From the NCBI GenBank assembly GCA_020638635.1, contig JACKIE010000004.1, positions 1-64,000 on the forward strand: DNA of 64,000 nucleotides, given 5' to 3'. The stretch comes from Planctomycetota bacterium (lineage in GTDB: Bacteria; Planctomycetota; UBA8742; UBA2392). Under the pieces are notes generated by a model. It was not told the DNA's origin. It saw only the letters and a program-made list of their open reading frames with translations, and made no database searches. Below, piece by piece: positions 32,553 to 41,686 of the stretch. Both the position numbers and the translations under genes were made by a program. Numbering within the stretch: the stretch's first letter is position 1; each line of letters opens with the position of its first letter.

Positions 32553-32816
32553 CTAGAACAGCTTTTTGCCTTCGGGCTCTTCTTCATCGACTTCAAAGTC
32601 GCGGGTGGCGATTTCGCCTTCGCGCTCGGACAGCAACTGCACTTTCTTCTCGGCCTGTTTCAGGATGCCGAAGGCCTGGCGCAAGGCGGCAACGCCTTCT
32701 TCGTAGCGCTTGAGGGCGTCCTCAAGGGGCAGGTCGCCGGAATCAAGCTGCTGCAAGGCGGCCTCCACGGAAGCCACCAGCTCTTCAAACTTCGGCTCAT
32801 CTTTCTTTTTGGCCAT
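32553..32816 (-). CDS. xseB: Exodeoxyribonuclease VII small subunit
   Basis: An 87-residue protein with the XseB pattern KFEELVASVEAALQQLDSGDLPLEDALKRYEEGVAALRQAFGILKQAEKKVQLL. XseB joins XseA in the nuclease that degrades single-stranded DNA to oligonucleotides. xseA is not in the window, so the subunits are encoded apart. The ATG at 32816 is the family start; the frame continues upstream but the extra residues are not conserved. The C-terminus is acidic. Confidence 0.92.
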   Translation of the reverse strand: MAKKKDEPKFEELVASVEAALQQLDSGDLPLEDALKRYEEGVAALRQAFGILKQAEKKVQLLSEREGEIATRDFEVDEEEPEGKKLF

Positions 32817-32940
32817 GGCGCGTATCCAACCATCCACGCGGGCATAAAGCAAAGGCAACTGCCTCACGCGAAGGAGCGAAGGGCGCGAAGGTTGTCACCT
32901 TGACTTGCTGGCTCTCAGATCAGGGCTGGGGGTGAGGGCG

Positions 32941-33189
32941 CAGTGCGGCGCGGAGCGCCGATTCAGTGGAAGCCCCCAGCTTCGAGGCCGCTTCCAGCGG
33001 CCGAGACGCTGGGGGTCATGGAAACACAGGAAAGTAGAGGCGCGGATGCGCCGACACAAAACGGGCGAGGGACCAGGTTCGCTATTGTGTCGGCGCTCCG
33101 CGCCTCGGAATTCCCGCTTGTGGATACCCCCACCGACCGCGAGACGCGGTCGGTGGGGGCTTCCACTGTGACGGCGCTCCGCGCCACTG
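32941..33189. repeat. ~250-bp nested palindrome
   Basis: The ends (CAGTGCGGCGCGGAGCGCCG and its complement at about 33170-33189) and the adjoining CAGTGGAAGCCCCCAG / GGGGGCTTCCACTG pair across the whole element. Inside are three separate hairpins: 32971-33016 (GCCCCCAGC / GCTGGGGG), about 33040-33105 (GGCGCGGATGCGCCGACACAA / TTGTGTCGGCGCTCCGCGCC) and 33122-33162 (CCCCCACCGACCGCG / CGCGGTCGGTGGGGG). No gene is inside. It lies between xseB and the end of folC. Confidence 0.75.
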
Positions 33190-33199
33190 ATTTGGCTGC

Positions 33200-34552
33200 T
33201 TACTTGTTCTCGGCGTACTCGGCTGCGGCGGCCCTCAGCAGGCCGGCCAGGTACACCGAGCCAGTTACCAGCACCATGCCCTCTTCGCCGGCCTGTTGTA
33301 GGGCTTCTTCCAGCGCGGCTTCCGGGTGTTCCTCGGTGCTGCCGTTCTTGCCGCCGAACTTTTCGTAGATCCGCAGCAGCTCGATCGGCTGGCTTTCCCT
33401 GGGGCTGTAGTAATGCGTGAAAATCGCCCCGTCAGCCGCCGCGGCGACATGTTTCAGGCAGGCCTCGATGTCCTTGTCGGCGGCGATGCCCGTCACGCAC
33501 ACGATGGGACCCTTGGCAATTCCCCTGGCCGTCTGCATCGCGGCCTTGATGCTGACCTCGTTGTGGGCGCTGTCGATCACCAGCAACGGCCGACCCTCGA
33601 AAACTTCGAAACGCCCCGGCAGCTCCGTTCGCGCGATCGCGTCGATGGCGCGTTCGCGGTCCAGGGGTTCGGGCAGCAGGTCGGGCTCGCTGGCCAGGAT
33701 CTCCAGGGCGCACAGCGCGTGCGCCGCGTTCTCGGCCATGTAGCGCGCCGGGTGGCGCAGATGGACTTTCTCGTAGCGGTGACCGCGCACGTCGGACGTG
33801 AACGTAATTTCCCGCCCCTCGCGGCTGAAGTAGCGCAGGTGGTAGTCGCGGCCGAACACCAGCAGCGGGGCCTCTGCGTCTCGGGCGGTCAGCGCGATGA
33901 CCTTCTGGGCCTCGGTGTCGGATGCCCCGCACACCACGGGCACGCCGGGCTTGATGATGCCGGCTTTTTCGCGGGCGATCTCGGTGATGGTGTCGCCTAG
34001 CTGTTTGGTGTGGTCGATGCCGATCTCGGTGATGATGCAGACCAGCGGGCTGATCACGTTGGTGCTGTCCAGGCGCCCGCCCAGGCCGACCTCGAACACC
34101 GCGATGTCGATGGCTGCCTGCCGGAAGGCGACCATGGACGCCAGGGTGACCAGCTCGAAAAACGTCACGTCGGGGGCGCCGCCCTGCTCGCTTTCCAGGG
34201 CTTCCACCACGGGGCGGAACGCCTCGACCAGCGCTTTTTCGCTGATCTCTTCGCCGTTGATCTCGATGCGCTGGGTCAGCCGCTCGAGGTGCGGGCTGGT
34301 GAACAGACCGACCTTCAGGCCTTGGCTCTGCAGCATGGCGGCTAAAAAGCGCGCGGTGCTGCCCTTGCCCTTGGTGCCCGCGATGTGCGCCGTGGCGTAG
34401 GCCAGCTCGGGGCGCGCCAGGCGGTTCAGCACCTCGTTCATGCGTTCGAGGTCGAAGATGTCGCGCGTGCGCCCGCCCTGCTGGCGCTCATAGTCGGTGT
34501 GGCGGGCCAGGAAGCCGGTGATGTCCTGCAGGGTGTTGATGGATGTTGACAT
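33200..34552 (-). CDS. folC: Folylpolyglutamate synthase / dihydrofolate synthase
   Basis: 450 residues, Mur-ligase fold. The P-loop is H-I-A-G-T-K-G-K-G-S at ~56-65, followed by SPHLERLTQRIEINGEEI, FELVTLASMVAF, FEVGLGGRLDSTNVI and EIGIDHTKQLGDTITEIAREKAGIIKPGVPVV. The C-domain has the LPGRFEVF and IDSAHNEVSI motifs. It adds glutamate to folates, supplying substrate for GlyA-type enzymes. No ribosome site is visible before 34552. Confidence 0.95.
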   Translation of the reverse strand: MSTSINTLQDITGFLARHTDYERQQGGRTRDIFDLERMNEVLNRLARPELAYATAHIAGTKGKGSTARFLAAMLQSQGLKVGLFTSPHLERLTQRIEINGEEISEKALVEAFRPVVEALESEQGGAPDVTFFELVTLASMVAFRQAAIDIAVFEVGLGGRLDSTNVISPLVCIITEIGIDHTKQLGDTITEIAREKAGIIKPGVPVVCGASDTEAQKVIALTARDAEAPLLVFGRDYHLRYFSREGREITFTSDVRGHRYEKVHLRHPARYMAENAAHALCALEILASEPDLLPEPLDRERAIDAIARTELPGRFEVFEGRPLLVIDSAHNEVSIKAAMQTARGIAKGPIVCVTGIAADKDIEACLKHVAAAADGAIFTHYYSPRESQPIELLRIYEKFGGKNGSTEEHPEAALEEALQQAGEEGMVLVTGSVYLAGLLRAAAAEYAENK

Positions 34553-34646
34553 GGCGGGTTCGGTTGCAGTTCGGGGCGGGATGGTACCGATGGATGGCTG
34601 GGCTGCCAGCCCGAAAACGGATATCTTGAAAAGTCAGCGAGGCCCC

Positions 34647-35375
34647 ATGAGCAAGCCCCTGATCGGCATCTGCACGGACCACGTCCGCCACTTCCCGGCG
34701 CCTGACCGCGACCGCAGCTACCTCAAACTCTATCCCCAGTACTGCCACGCCGTGATCGCCGCCGGGGGCACGCCGCTGGTGATCCCCATCGTGCCGCACG
34801 TGGATGATATCAGGCCGCTGCTGAAACTGGTGCGGGGGGTCGTGACCGTCGGCGCCGACGACTACCCCTCAACCTGGTACGGCAAGCCAGTGCTGCCCAC
34901 CGACAAGCCCGTCACGGCCGAGCGCGCGGCCTTTGACCGCGAGTTCGTGCGCTTGCTGTACGACGAAACCGAGTTGCCGGTGCTGGCCGTGTGCGGCGGC
35001 ATGCAGCTGGCGGCGATCTTCAGCGGCGGTGCGCTGATCCAGGACCTGCCGCACGAGCCGGTGGTGCACCGCTCCGGCCTTGAGGGGGAGTCGCGCCACA
35101 GCATTGAGGTGCTGCCCGGCACCGTGCTGGCGGGCGCCCTGGGCGTCACGAAGCTCGAAGTCAACTCGCTGCACCACCAGGCGGTGGAGCGCGTGGGCCC
35201 GCGCCTGCGCATCACGGCGCACGCGCCGGACGGCGTGGCGGAGGCTCTGGAGTTCACGGATCACCCGTTCCGGGTCGGCGTGCAGTGGCACCCGGAACGC
35301 ATGCCGGGCGACGCGCGCATGCAGATGCTGTTCGCCGCCTTCATCGCCGCGGCGCGGACGACTGTGGGGGCGTGA
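34647..35375 (+). CDS. Class I glutamine amidotransferase-like peptidase C26 (gamma-Glu-GABA hydrolase family)
   Basis: 242 residues. Nucleophile C116 in LAVCGGMQ, catalytic H215 and E217 in VQWHPE; the LEVNSLHHQAVERVGPRL motif before the dyad is typical of PuuD-type hydrolases of gamma-glutamyl compounds. The enzyme is cytosolic. Neighbouring folC is divergent, and C26 also contains folate gamma-glutamyl hydrolases, so a folate-related role is possible but unproven. GAGG lies ~5 bases before ATG 34647; the longer upstream frame is discarded. Confidence 0.88.
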   Translation: MSKPLIGICTDHVRHFPAPDRDRSYLKLYPQYCHAVIAAGGTPLVIPIVPHVDDIRPLLKLVRGVVTVGADDYPSTWYGKPVLPTDKPVTAERAAFDREFVRLLYDETELPVLAVCGGMQLAAIFSGGALIQDLPHEPVVHRSGLEGESRHSIEVLPGTVLAGALGVTKLEVNSLHHQAVERVGPRLRITAHAPDGVAEALEFTDHPFRVGVQWHPERMPGDARMQMLFAAFIAAARTTVGA

Positions 35376-35388
35376 CACAAGCCCAATC

Positions 35389-38244
35389 CTACCAATCTTC
35401 TTCGTTGTACTGCTGCTGGTCGATGGTGGTGGACGTGCGTGACAGCAGCTTTGACAGCCGCTCGGCCTCTTTATTCGCTTTGGGGTCGCTGGCGCCGTGT
35501 CTGGCATGCAGACTCAGCAGCAGGGTCCACCCCGCCGCCTGGTCCTGAGCGCTGCCAAGGCCATTGTGTCCGCCTGCGCTGCTGACGGGAAGATCGCTGC
35601 AGATCACCCAGGCGGCGAAGCGTTTGCAATTCGGCAGCGTCTCCGGCGAGATCATCATTTTGTACCAGTTGCGCACCACCACGTAGCAGTTGCCCGTCTG
35701 CATGCTTGAGGCAAAGATCCCGTCCGTGCCAACCCGGCTGCTGTTGCGCATTACCAGGCTGGGGCGCGCATCCTTCAACTCTGGGCAGTAGCGCTCGATC
35801 ACCTGCATGTCGGCCGTGTCGGCGCTTGGCACCAGTTGGTGTTCGACATAGGCCAGGAGGTCGTCTTTGCCGCCGAACTCAAGCAGATCGGCGCGTGCGC
35901 CCGGAAGCTCGAACAGCAGCTGTTGCGGGTTCAGGCTGCCGCGCCCACGGGGGTCCGGCGCGCGTGTGGTGGCTTCCAGGCCGCAGCGCAGGGCCAGCGT
36001 CTCGTCGCCTCCCTTGCGGGCCAGTGCCGAAGCCAGGGCCAGCAGGCGGTTGTGGGTTTCGAGCCCCAGCATGGCGTCGCGGTTGAGCCACACCAGCCGC
36101 GCGGCATCCAGCGGCGCGCCGGCGCGGGCCAACACCCGCGCGGCCTCAAGCAGCAGCCCCGTATGCACCACCTCGGGCACGCCGGCTTCGTTGCGGGCGT
36201 TCACGAAGAGGTTGTAGGCGTCGCCCGGCCTGGTCTGAAGGCGGGCGCGCAGGTCAATCTGCGGCTGATACCTGGCCAGCCATTCGGCCAGCGCCTTGAG
36301 GCTTGCGGGCTTGTCGAGCAGCAACTTCGCGCGCAGCAGCAGGGCGCGGGATTCCATCATGCCGAACACCGGGCCGGTCTTTTGGCTGAGCGACTGGCGT
36401 ACCTGCCAGTTGTTGCTGGCGCGTACCTGCTGAATCAGCTCGGCGATGGTTTCCAGGGCCTGTTTCAGGCTTTCGCCGGTAGCGTGCCCCTCGGCCAGGA
36501 AGGCATCCAGTTCGGCCGGGGGGACCTCTGCCGCGACCCTTGCAGGCAATCCGTAGAGGGCGTCCAGCGCCAGCGCTTCGCCATCGGGCAACATGCGGGC
36601 CGCGGTCTGCACGGAACCGATACCCGCGGCACTCCCCCACAGGTCCACGCCCGCCAGCTCGCGCAGGGTGGAGCGCGTGTCGGGCACGGCGCCGATGATC
36701 GCACCGGCGCGCAGGGTTTTTCGCAACAGGGGGTGGGCGGCGTCCAGCTTCGCGACCTCGACGCCTTCTTCGCCCTCCGGTGCGGCGGGTTGCACGTTCT
36801 TTTCGTCTTCCGCCGTCTCCGTTCCCTCGCCCAGGGCCACCAGGGCCAATTCGGTGTAGATGCCATCCTGGTACAGGGGTTTGCCGGACTCGTAGCCGGC
36901 CGTGCGGCTGGCTTCCTGCAGCAGCTTGCGGGCGAGCCCGGGCTCTCCGTGCAGCATCAGCCACATGCCCAGCGTTCCGGGCGGCACGGGCTGGTTCCGG
37001 TTGCTGTCACCGAAGGTCGTACGCATCAGTTCAAACTGCGCGAGCCCGGCCTCCGGGTTGGCGCGGTACAGCGTGAGCGCCGGCGTGAACACGCGGTCCG
37101 GAATTTGCTGTGCGGGGCCCCGCCCGTACAGGCTGTAGCTGTACACCGCCAGACCGCAAAGTGTGCGCAGGCGCGCCAACGGTCCGGTGCGCGCGTCCTC
37201 GGCGCGACCCAGCTCACCCAGCGCTTGGGCCTTCAAGTCCAGTAGCGCGACGTCTTCCGATGCCACGGCCAGGGCCATGTCTGCCACCGCCTCGGCCTCG
37301 TTCCATTCCGAGGCCAGCAGGTGCGCGCGCGCCGCGATGCGCGCGGCGAACACGGCCTGCCAGCGGGCGCGGCGCGCCTTTTGTTCAAGGTCTTTGCGCA
37401 CGGCATCGTCGCCGGTACGCAAGGTGTCCAGCTGGTCCTGCACCGCGCGGGCTTCCTTGACCAGCACCCCAAGCCTTTGGCGCCAGGCCTTGGCCGCGGC
37501 GGGGTCACGCGCGAGTTCTTCAAGGCAGCGGTCGAGTCCGGGTAGATCGCACGGATACCACCAGAGGGGCATGAAGGGGCTGGTGAACGGCTCGGGCCCG
37601 TAGGCGTCGCTTTCTTCCTCCGGGTAGCGCCAATCTTCGCCGTCCTTGTCGGCATTTTTCCTGTCCGGCTTGTCGCCCGCCGCGTTCCAGGGCCGGGCTT
37701 GTGACCACCGGGCCGATGCCGGCGTGAGATATGGGTAAAGGGGCCGATCGTCGGCGGCGAGAAGGTTCAGGTAGCCGTCGAGCGCGCCCGGGCGGTCATC
37801 GCCCAGCCACTGCAGCCCGGCCTGCCAGCGCTGCAGCGCGCGCGAGTCGGGCGCGCGTTGCAAGCCCATGCGGATGACCGCCAGCGCGGTGTCGGCGGCG
37901 TCGTAGGCCAGGCACAGCCGGGCGGCTCGCACAAAGTTCCGGGCGTCGGTGCTTTCATCCAGGACCGGCTGCATTGCCCTCAGAGCCGTCGGCTTGTCCG
38001 CCTGCTGCAGCGCCAGCGAGGCGCGCATGAACGCGAACCAGCGCGGGAACTCGCCGCCCAGGCGATTGTCGCCGCGCAGGGCATCGAGCCGCGCGATGGC
38101 CGTGGCGTCGTCGCCATACAGCCAGGCGCGGCGCAAGGCATCGAGCTCAAAGGCCAGGCTTGAACCCTCGTCGTCGGCCTGCACCGGATTTACGCACAGG
38201 GCCGTCAACAGGGCGACGCAAGCAAGCAGCCGGGCAGACCTCAT
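35389..38244 (-). CDS. Large secreted TPR-like protein
   Basis: 951 residues. Signal peptide MRSARLLACVALLTALCVNPVQA, then an almost entirely alpha-helical body with many Ala/Leu/Arg-rich TPR-like pairs (AFELDALRRAWLYGDDATAIARLDALRGD, AYDAADTALAVIRMGLQRAPDS, ASEWNEAEAVADMALAVASEDVALL). An acidic insertion occurs around 190-220 (DKPDRKNADKDGEDWRYPEEESD). The C-terminal ~100 residues are compact with Cys residues. No enzyme motif is seen. It is the last gene of a four-gene operon; its ATG overlaps the upstream stop (ATGA). Confidence 0.75.
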   Translation of the reverse strand: MRSARLLACVALLTALCVNPVQADDEGSSLAFELDALRRAWLYGDDATAIARLDALRGDNRLGGEFPRWFAFMRASLALQQADKPTALRAMQPVLDESTDARNFVRAARLCLAYDAADTALAVIRMGLQRAPDSRALQRWQAGLQWLGDDRPGALDGYLNLLAADDRPLYPYLTPASARWSQARPWNAAGDKPDRKNADKDGEDWRYPEEESDAYGPEPFTSPFMPLWWYPCDLPGLDRCLEELARDPAAAKAWRQRLGVLVKEARAVQDQLDTLRTGDDAVRKDLEQKARRARWQAVFAARIAARAHLLASEWNEAEAVADMALAVASEDVALLDLKAQALGELGRAEDARTGPLARLRTLCGLAVYSYSLYGRGPAQQIPDRVFTPALTLYRANPEAGLAQFELMRTTFGDSNRNQPVPPGTLGMWLMLHGEPGLARKLLQEASRTAGYESGKPLYQDGIYTELALVALGEGTETAEDEKNVQPAAPEGEEGVEVAKLDAAHPLLRKTLRAGAIIGAVPDTRSTLRELAGVDLWGSAAGIGSVQTAARMLPDGEALALDALYGLPARVAAEVPPAELDAFLAEGHATGESLKQALETIAELIQQVRASNNWQVRQSLSQKTGPVFGMMESRALLLRAKLLLDKPASLKALAEWLARYQPQIDLRARLQTRPGDAYNLFVNARNEAGVPEVVHTGLLLEAARVLARAGAPLDAARLVWLNRDAMLGLETHNRLLALASALARKGGDETLALRCGLEATTRAPDPRGRGSLNPQQLLFELPGARADLLEFGGKDDLLAYVEHQLVPSADTADMQVIERYCPELKDARPSLVMRNSSRVGTDGIFASSMQTGNCYVVVRNWYKMMISPETLPNCKRFAAWVICSDLPVSSAGGHNGLGSAQDQAAGWTLLLSLHARHGASDPKANKEAERLSKLLSRTSTTIDQQQYNEEDW

Positions 38245-41045
38245 GGCAGCTCCACGAAACGATACTTGCCGGTTTCCGGCACGAACTCCATCAGCGCTCT
38301 ACGGCACGCCCACCAGCCGCGCCACCCGTCGGCCGGCGCCTCCTCGAACAGAGCCGCCAGTTGCGCGGCCGCCAAGGGCAGCGGCGACGACTGTGGCGAA
38401 TAAGCCGCGGCGCCGACGCCCTGCACGTCCATGTAAGGGCGGCCCCAGCGCTGATCTACGATGCGGGCCTCGGCCGTTGCGCCGCGCTGGAAACGCACTG
38501 CGTCCGGGCCGAATGCATCGAGCAGGCCGCGGAGCGCGCTGGCCTGCCCTTCCCGGGCGCGACGCAGGTGCGCCAGCGCCCCGAACACGGAAGTGGGGTC
38601 GGCGCTGACTGCCTGCCTGAGACGGCGGCTTTCCTCGGGTGGCAGCAGCCCCAGCCATGCGCGGGCGATCTGAAGCCCCACGTAATTGCTGCCATCCTCC
38701 TGTCTCTCCGCGCGCTTTACGATCACCCCGGCGGGATCGGGATCGCACAGCAGCGCGGTGGCATACAACTGCAGCGTGTCGCGCGGCGCCGGGTTGGCCG
38801 CGTTGCCGTACAGTACCTCGAGCATGTCCACACCCGAGTCGGCAAGCAGCAGCGCCACACCGGGGCTCGAGAGCAGGTTTGATCCCTCGGTGAACGCCAG
38901 GGCGGTGGCCAGGTTGCGCGCGGCCTTGCGCGGCAGCGGGCGACGGATCAGCTCCCAGTTTCCTGACCAGCGCTGGGCGTTTTCCGGGGTGTCGAACAGT
39001 ACCTCAAGCAGTTGCTCGCGCGAGACGGTGCGGCTGCGTCCGGCCAGCACGCTCTGAAGCACCAGCGCAAGGTTGGAGGCGCCGGCGCCTTGCAGCAGGG
39101 TGTTGCGGCGGAACTCCTCGGCGGCGTCGCTGGTGCTGAGCGCGATCGCAGAGCCGATCTGCTGCCCCAAAGGGTCCCAGATCTCGCCCGCGAAACGCTT
39201 CAGCCAGTCTGTTACCAGCTCAGCGTCGCGACCCGCAAGCGCCAGCGCCTGCATGGCGTGCAGGCGAGACGCGTCATTCAGGTCGGCGGCCATGGCGTGC
39301 AGGAGCTTGAACCCGGCTGCGTCGTCCAGGGCCAGCAGCGCGCGCAACATCTCGAGGTCCGCATTGTCCGGGTAACGTAGAAGGTAGTCGTCCAGCTCAA
39401 TGCCCGATGCCAGCGCGTTCGCCACGTGCGTGGCGGCAAAGGCGCCGGCCGGGGACTCCGTCCTGGACGCCAGCACCTTGATTGCAAGTGGCAGCTCATT
39501 GCGCGGCAGCAGCTCGCGCCAGCCGTCGATCAGCGGCGTCAGCCCCCGGTCGCGTCCCGAACGCAGCAGCGCTTCCGCAAGCAGGGGCCGGGTCATCAGC
39601 CCAGCCGCGGGCAGGGCTTCGGCCAGTGAGTCGAGCTCGGAATCGGAAAGCAGCTCGGTCATCGGGAGCAGCGACTCAAGCGCTGCCGGAGCCGTGGCCT
39701 CATCACCCAGAGACGTCCGGAGCAGGGCCCGGGCCGTGCCGGGGGCCCGATATTGGCCCAGTGACAGCGCCGCGGCCGCGCGCACTCCCGCGCGCTCGTG
39801 ATCCAGCAGGCGGACCAAGAATGGCTGCAGCACGCGGGGCTCCCGCGGATTCAACCACCATGCGTCCAACACGCTCAGCTGCGCTTCCAGGGGCAGCTCG
39901 TCGAACACCTCGATCAGGTCCTTCGGCTCCGCCACGTTGGCCCAGGCGGCCGCCGTGATGCCCAGCCGCCGCGCATCGCCGCCGTCGGCCAGCACCGCCA
40001 GCACCGCGCCCTCGATGCGCGCCTTGAGCCCCGAGCGGCGCAGCAGACCCAGCCAGGTGCTGAGCAGCATGGGTGACATGGCCTCGATGGCGGGCAGCCC
40101 GGCGGCATCAAGCTCAGCCTCCGTGCAGCTCTCGATCATGTTCAGCGCGAGCGCCGTTCGCACCTCCGCCGCGCCCTCCGGATCACCGGCATTGGGTTCG
40201 GGCCTGCCGCCGCGGGCCGACAGCAACGCGGGTGCTGCGTACACCTTTCGGAAGTCAACGCTTGCCGACAGCACTTCCTCGATGCCGCGTCCCGCGCCGA
40301 TCGAAAAACGCAACTGCGTCATGGCTTCGACCGTGTCGGCCGGCTCTCCTGGGGGCTGCAGCGCCATCAGCAGCAGCAGGTTGCGAGCGCCGGCCGCCGC
40401 TTCGGGGGCGCGGGCGGCCTTGGCCAGGGCTTGCCCGTAGCCGGTACTACCCTCAACTTCGAGGCACAGTTCCGCAGCGGGGAACAACTGGGTACGCCCG
40501 GCAAGCTGGGCGAAGACGCGCGCCCACAGCGCCACCAGTCCGGGCTGGGCGCGGGCGCGCAGAATGCTCAGCAGCGGCGAGACGTCGTCATTGCGCAGTT
40601 GCTGCTTGAGCTCGTCGATGGTCAGGTTCAGGCGCCGGGCCGCGAGGAAGAACTCGCCCTCGCGGCTCATGATGACTTCTTCCAGCAGGGCGCAGCGGGT
40701 GGCGATTTCGTCGTCGTCATGGCCCTTGGCCTCGCGCACCTGGGTGAGCGCGCGGGCTTCAAAACCCGCAAGCTCGGACATCGCCCGGTCGCGCTGCACC
40801 AGGCGTTCGCTGCCAAGCTGCTCGATCAGCTCCGATATGCGCTCCGCCTCTTCTGGCGTGGGAGGCACGGGCTGAAGGGCGTTGGGGTCGTTGGCGGGAT
40901 CGGGCTTCCGGGCTGCACCGGGCTCGGGCGATGCCGGGCGCGGCCCGCCGCGGACGATGCGCACGCGCTGGGCGTGCACGGCGTCGATGAATAACCAGCC
41001 AAGGACGAGAGCCATCAGCAGGGCCGGCAGGTGTGCGCGCTTCAT
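38241..41045 (-). CDS. Large secreted HEAT-like repeat protein
   Basis: 934 residues. Signal peptide MKRAHLPALLMALVLGWLFIDAVHAQ, an RGGPRPASPEPG linker, then helical repeats, for instance FLVRLLDHERAGVRAAAALSLGQYRAPGTARALLRTSLGDEATAPAALESLL, a typical HEAT/PBS-lyase repeat, and many similar blocks. It is a likely periplasmic scaffold. Start at 41045 overlaps the upstream stop by ATGA; its own stop overlaps the start of the 951-residue protein in the same way. The operon context with a receptor kinase suggests a signalling or envelope role; that is inference. Confidence 0.77.
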   Translation of the reverse strand: MKRAHLPALLMALVLGWLFIDAVHAQRVRIVRGGPRPASPEPGAARKPDPANDPNALQPVPPTPEEAERISELIEQLGSERLVQRDRAMSELAGFEARALTQVREAKGHDDDEIATRCALLEEVIMSREGEFFLAARRLNLTIDELKQQLRNDDVSPLLSILRARAQPGLVALWARVFAQLAGRTQLFPAAELCLEVEGSTGYGQALAKAARAPEAAAGARNLLLLMALQPPGEPADTVEAMTQLRFSIGAGRGIEEVLSASVDFRKVYAAPALLSARGGRPEPNAGDPEGAAEVRTALALNMIESCTEAELDAAGLPAIEAMSPMLLSTWLGLLRRSGLKARIEGAVLAVLADGGDARRLGITAAAWANVAEPKDLIEVFDELPLEAQLSVLDAWWLNPREPRVLQPFLVRLLDHERAGVRAAAALSLGQYRAPGTARALLRTSLGDEATAPAALESLLPMTELLSDSELDSLAEALPAAGLMTRPLLAEALLRSGRDRGLTPLIDGWRELLPRNELPLAIKVLASRTESPAGAFAATHVANALASGIELDDYLLRYPDNADLEMLRALLALDDAAGFKLLHAMAADLNDASRLHAMQALALAGRDAELVTDWLKRFAGEIWDPLGQQIGSAIALSTSDAAEEFRRNTLLQGAGASNLALVLQSVLAGRSRTVSREQLLEVLFDTPENAQRWSGNWELIRRPLPRKAARNLATALAFTEGSNLLSSPGVALLLADSGVDMLEVLYGNAANPAPRDTLQLYATALLCDPDPAGVIVKRAERQEDGSNYVGLQIARAWLGLLPPEESRRLRQAVSADPTSVFGALAHLRRAREGQASALRGLLDAFGPDAVRFQRGATAEARIVDQRWGRPYMDVQGVGAAAYSPQSSPLPLAAAQLAALFEEAPADGWRGWWACRRALMEFVPETGKYRFVELP

Positions 41046-41617
41046 GACTTATCCCGCTTCTCGAACCAGATTCGCAGCCGGTCCGCGATGAAGTCGTTCT
41101 CGCCTTCCTCACTCAACAGGCTAAGACGCATGAGGCTTTCCGCAAAGGAAAGCTCTTTGTCGTTGCCGAGCCGGAACCATGGCGGCAGGGCAGCGGACTC
41201 CAGACCCGACCGCTCCAGCAGCTCCACGCACGACGCCAGGCCCCCGGGCTCCAGGGCCGCGCCGATCAGCCCGGCGCTGACCGGCTGCTCCAGCCCCTCG
41301 GCCAGGCCCAGCAGATACACGCTGCCGTCCGGGCACGGGCCTACCACCACGTCGAGGTCTTCCAGCAGCTCCAGGGCGCCGTCCACGCAATCGGCAGGCA
41401 GGGCTGCAACGTCGGAGAAAGCCACCAGCACGGGCCCGCGATGGCCGGCGGCAGACCTGGCCAAAACTGCCGGGTCCACCCCGGTTTCAACGCGCATGTG
41501 CAGAAACTGCAGCAGCTCCTGCAGGTCTTCACGCAGGGCGGCAGCCAATCCGGCGTCGGCAACGGGTCGGGTAGCAATCAGCGCCAGCGGGCGCGGCGAC
41601 TGGTCAGGTTTTGCCAT
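41042..41617 (-). CDS. DUF2064-like (rSAM/selenodomain-associated transferase) protein
   Basis: 191 residues. The stretch GPVLVAFSDVAALPADCVDGALELLEDLDVVVGPCPDGSVYLLGL matches the core of DUF2064 proteins, a nucleotidyltransferase/glycosyltransferase-A-like fold in which a D-x-P-x-L segment precedes D-V-V-x-G-P-x-x-D-G-x-Y. Here the catalytic SDCPDLP motif is degraded to SDVAALP, so activity is doubtful. The ATG at 41617 is chosen because TGC-TATAAC lies 6 bases upstream with no ribosome site. The stop overlaps the HEAT-like gene's start. Confidence 0.65.
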   Translation of the reverse strand: MAKPDQSPRPLALIATRPVADAGLAAALREDLQELLQFLHMRVETGVDPAVLARSAAGHRGPVLVAFSDVAALPADCVDGALELLEDLDVVVGPCPDGSVYLLGLAEGLEQPVSAGLIGAALEPGGLASCVELLERSGLESAALPPWFRLGNDKELSFAESLMRLSLLSEEGENDFIADRLRIWFEKRDKS

Positions 41618-41623
41618 GCCGGA

Positions 41624-41632
41624 GTTATAGCA
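41624..41632 (-). promoter_or_regulatory. Extended -10 promoter (TGCTATAAC) for a leaderless transcript
   Basis: On the minus strand TGC-TATAAC ends 6 bases before ATG 41617. It would give the DUF2064-like, HEAT-like and TPR-like genes a promoter inside the kinase operon. The same nine bases and the same gap precede the gene at 2550. Confidence 0.5.
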
Positions 41633-41686
41633 GGTTTCAGGTTGCACGCCTTCGCAGAAGCCACGGCGTGTAACCTCACCCCAGGT

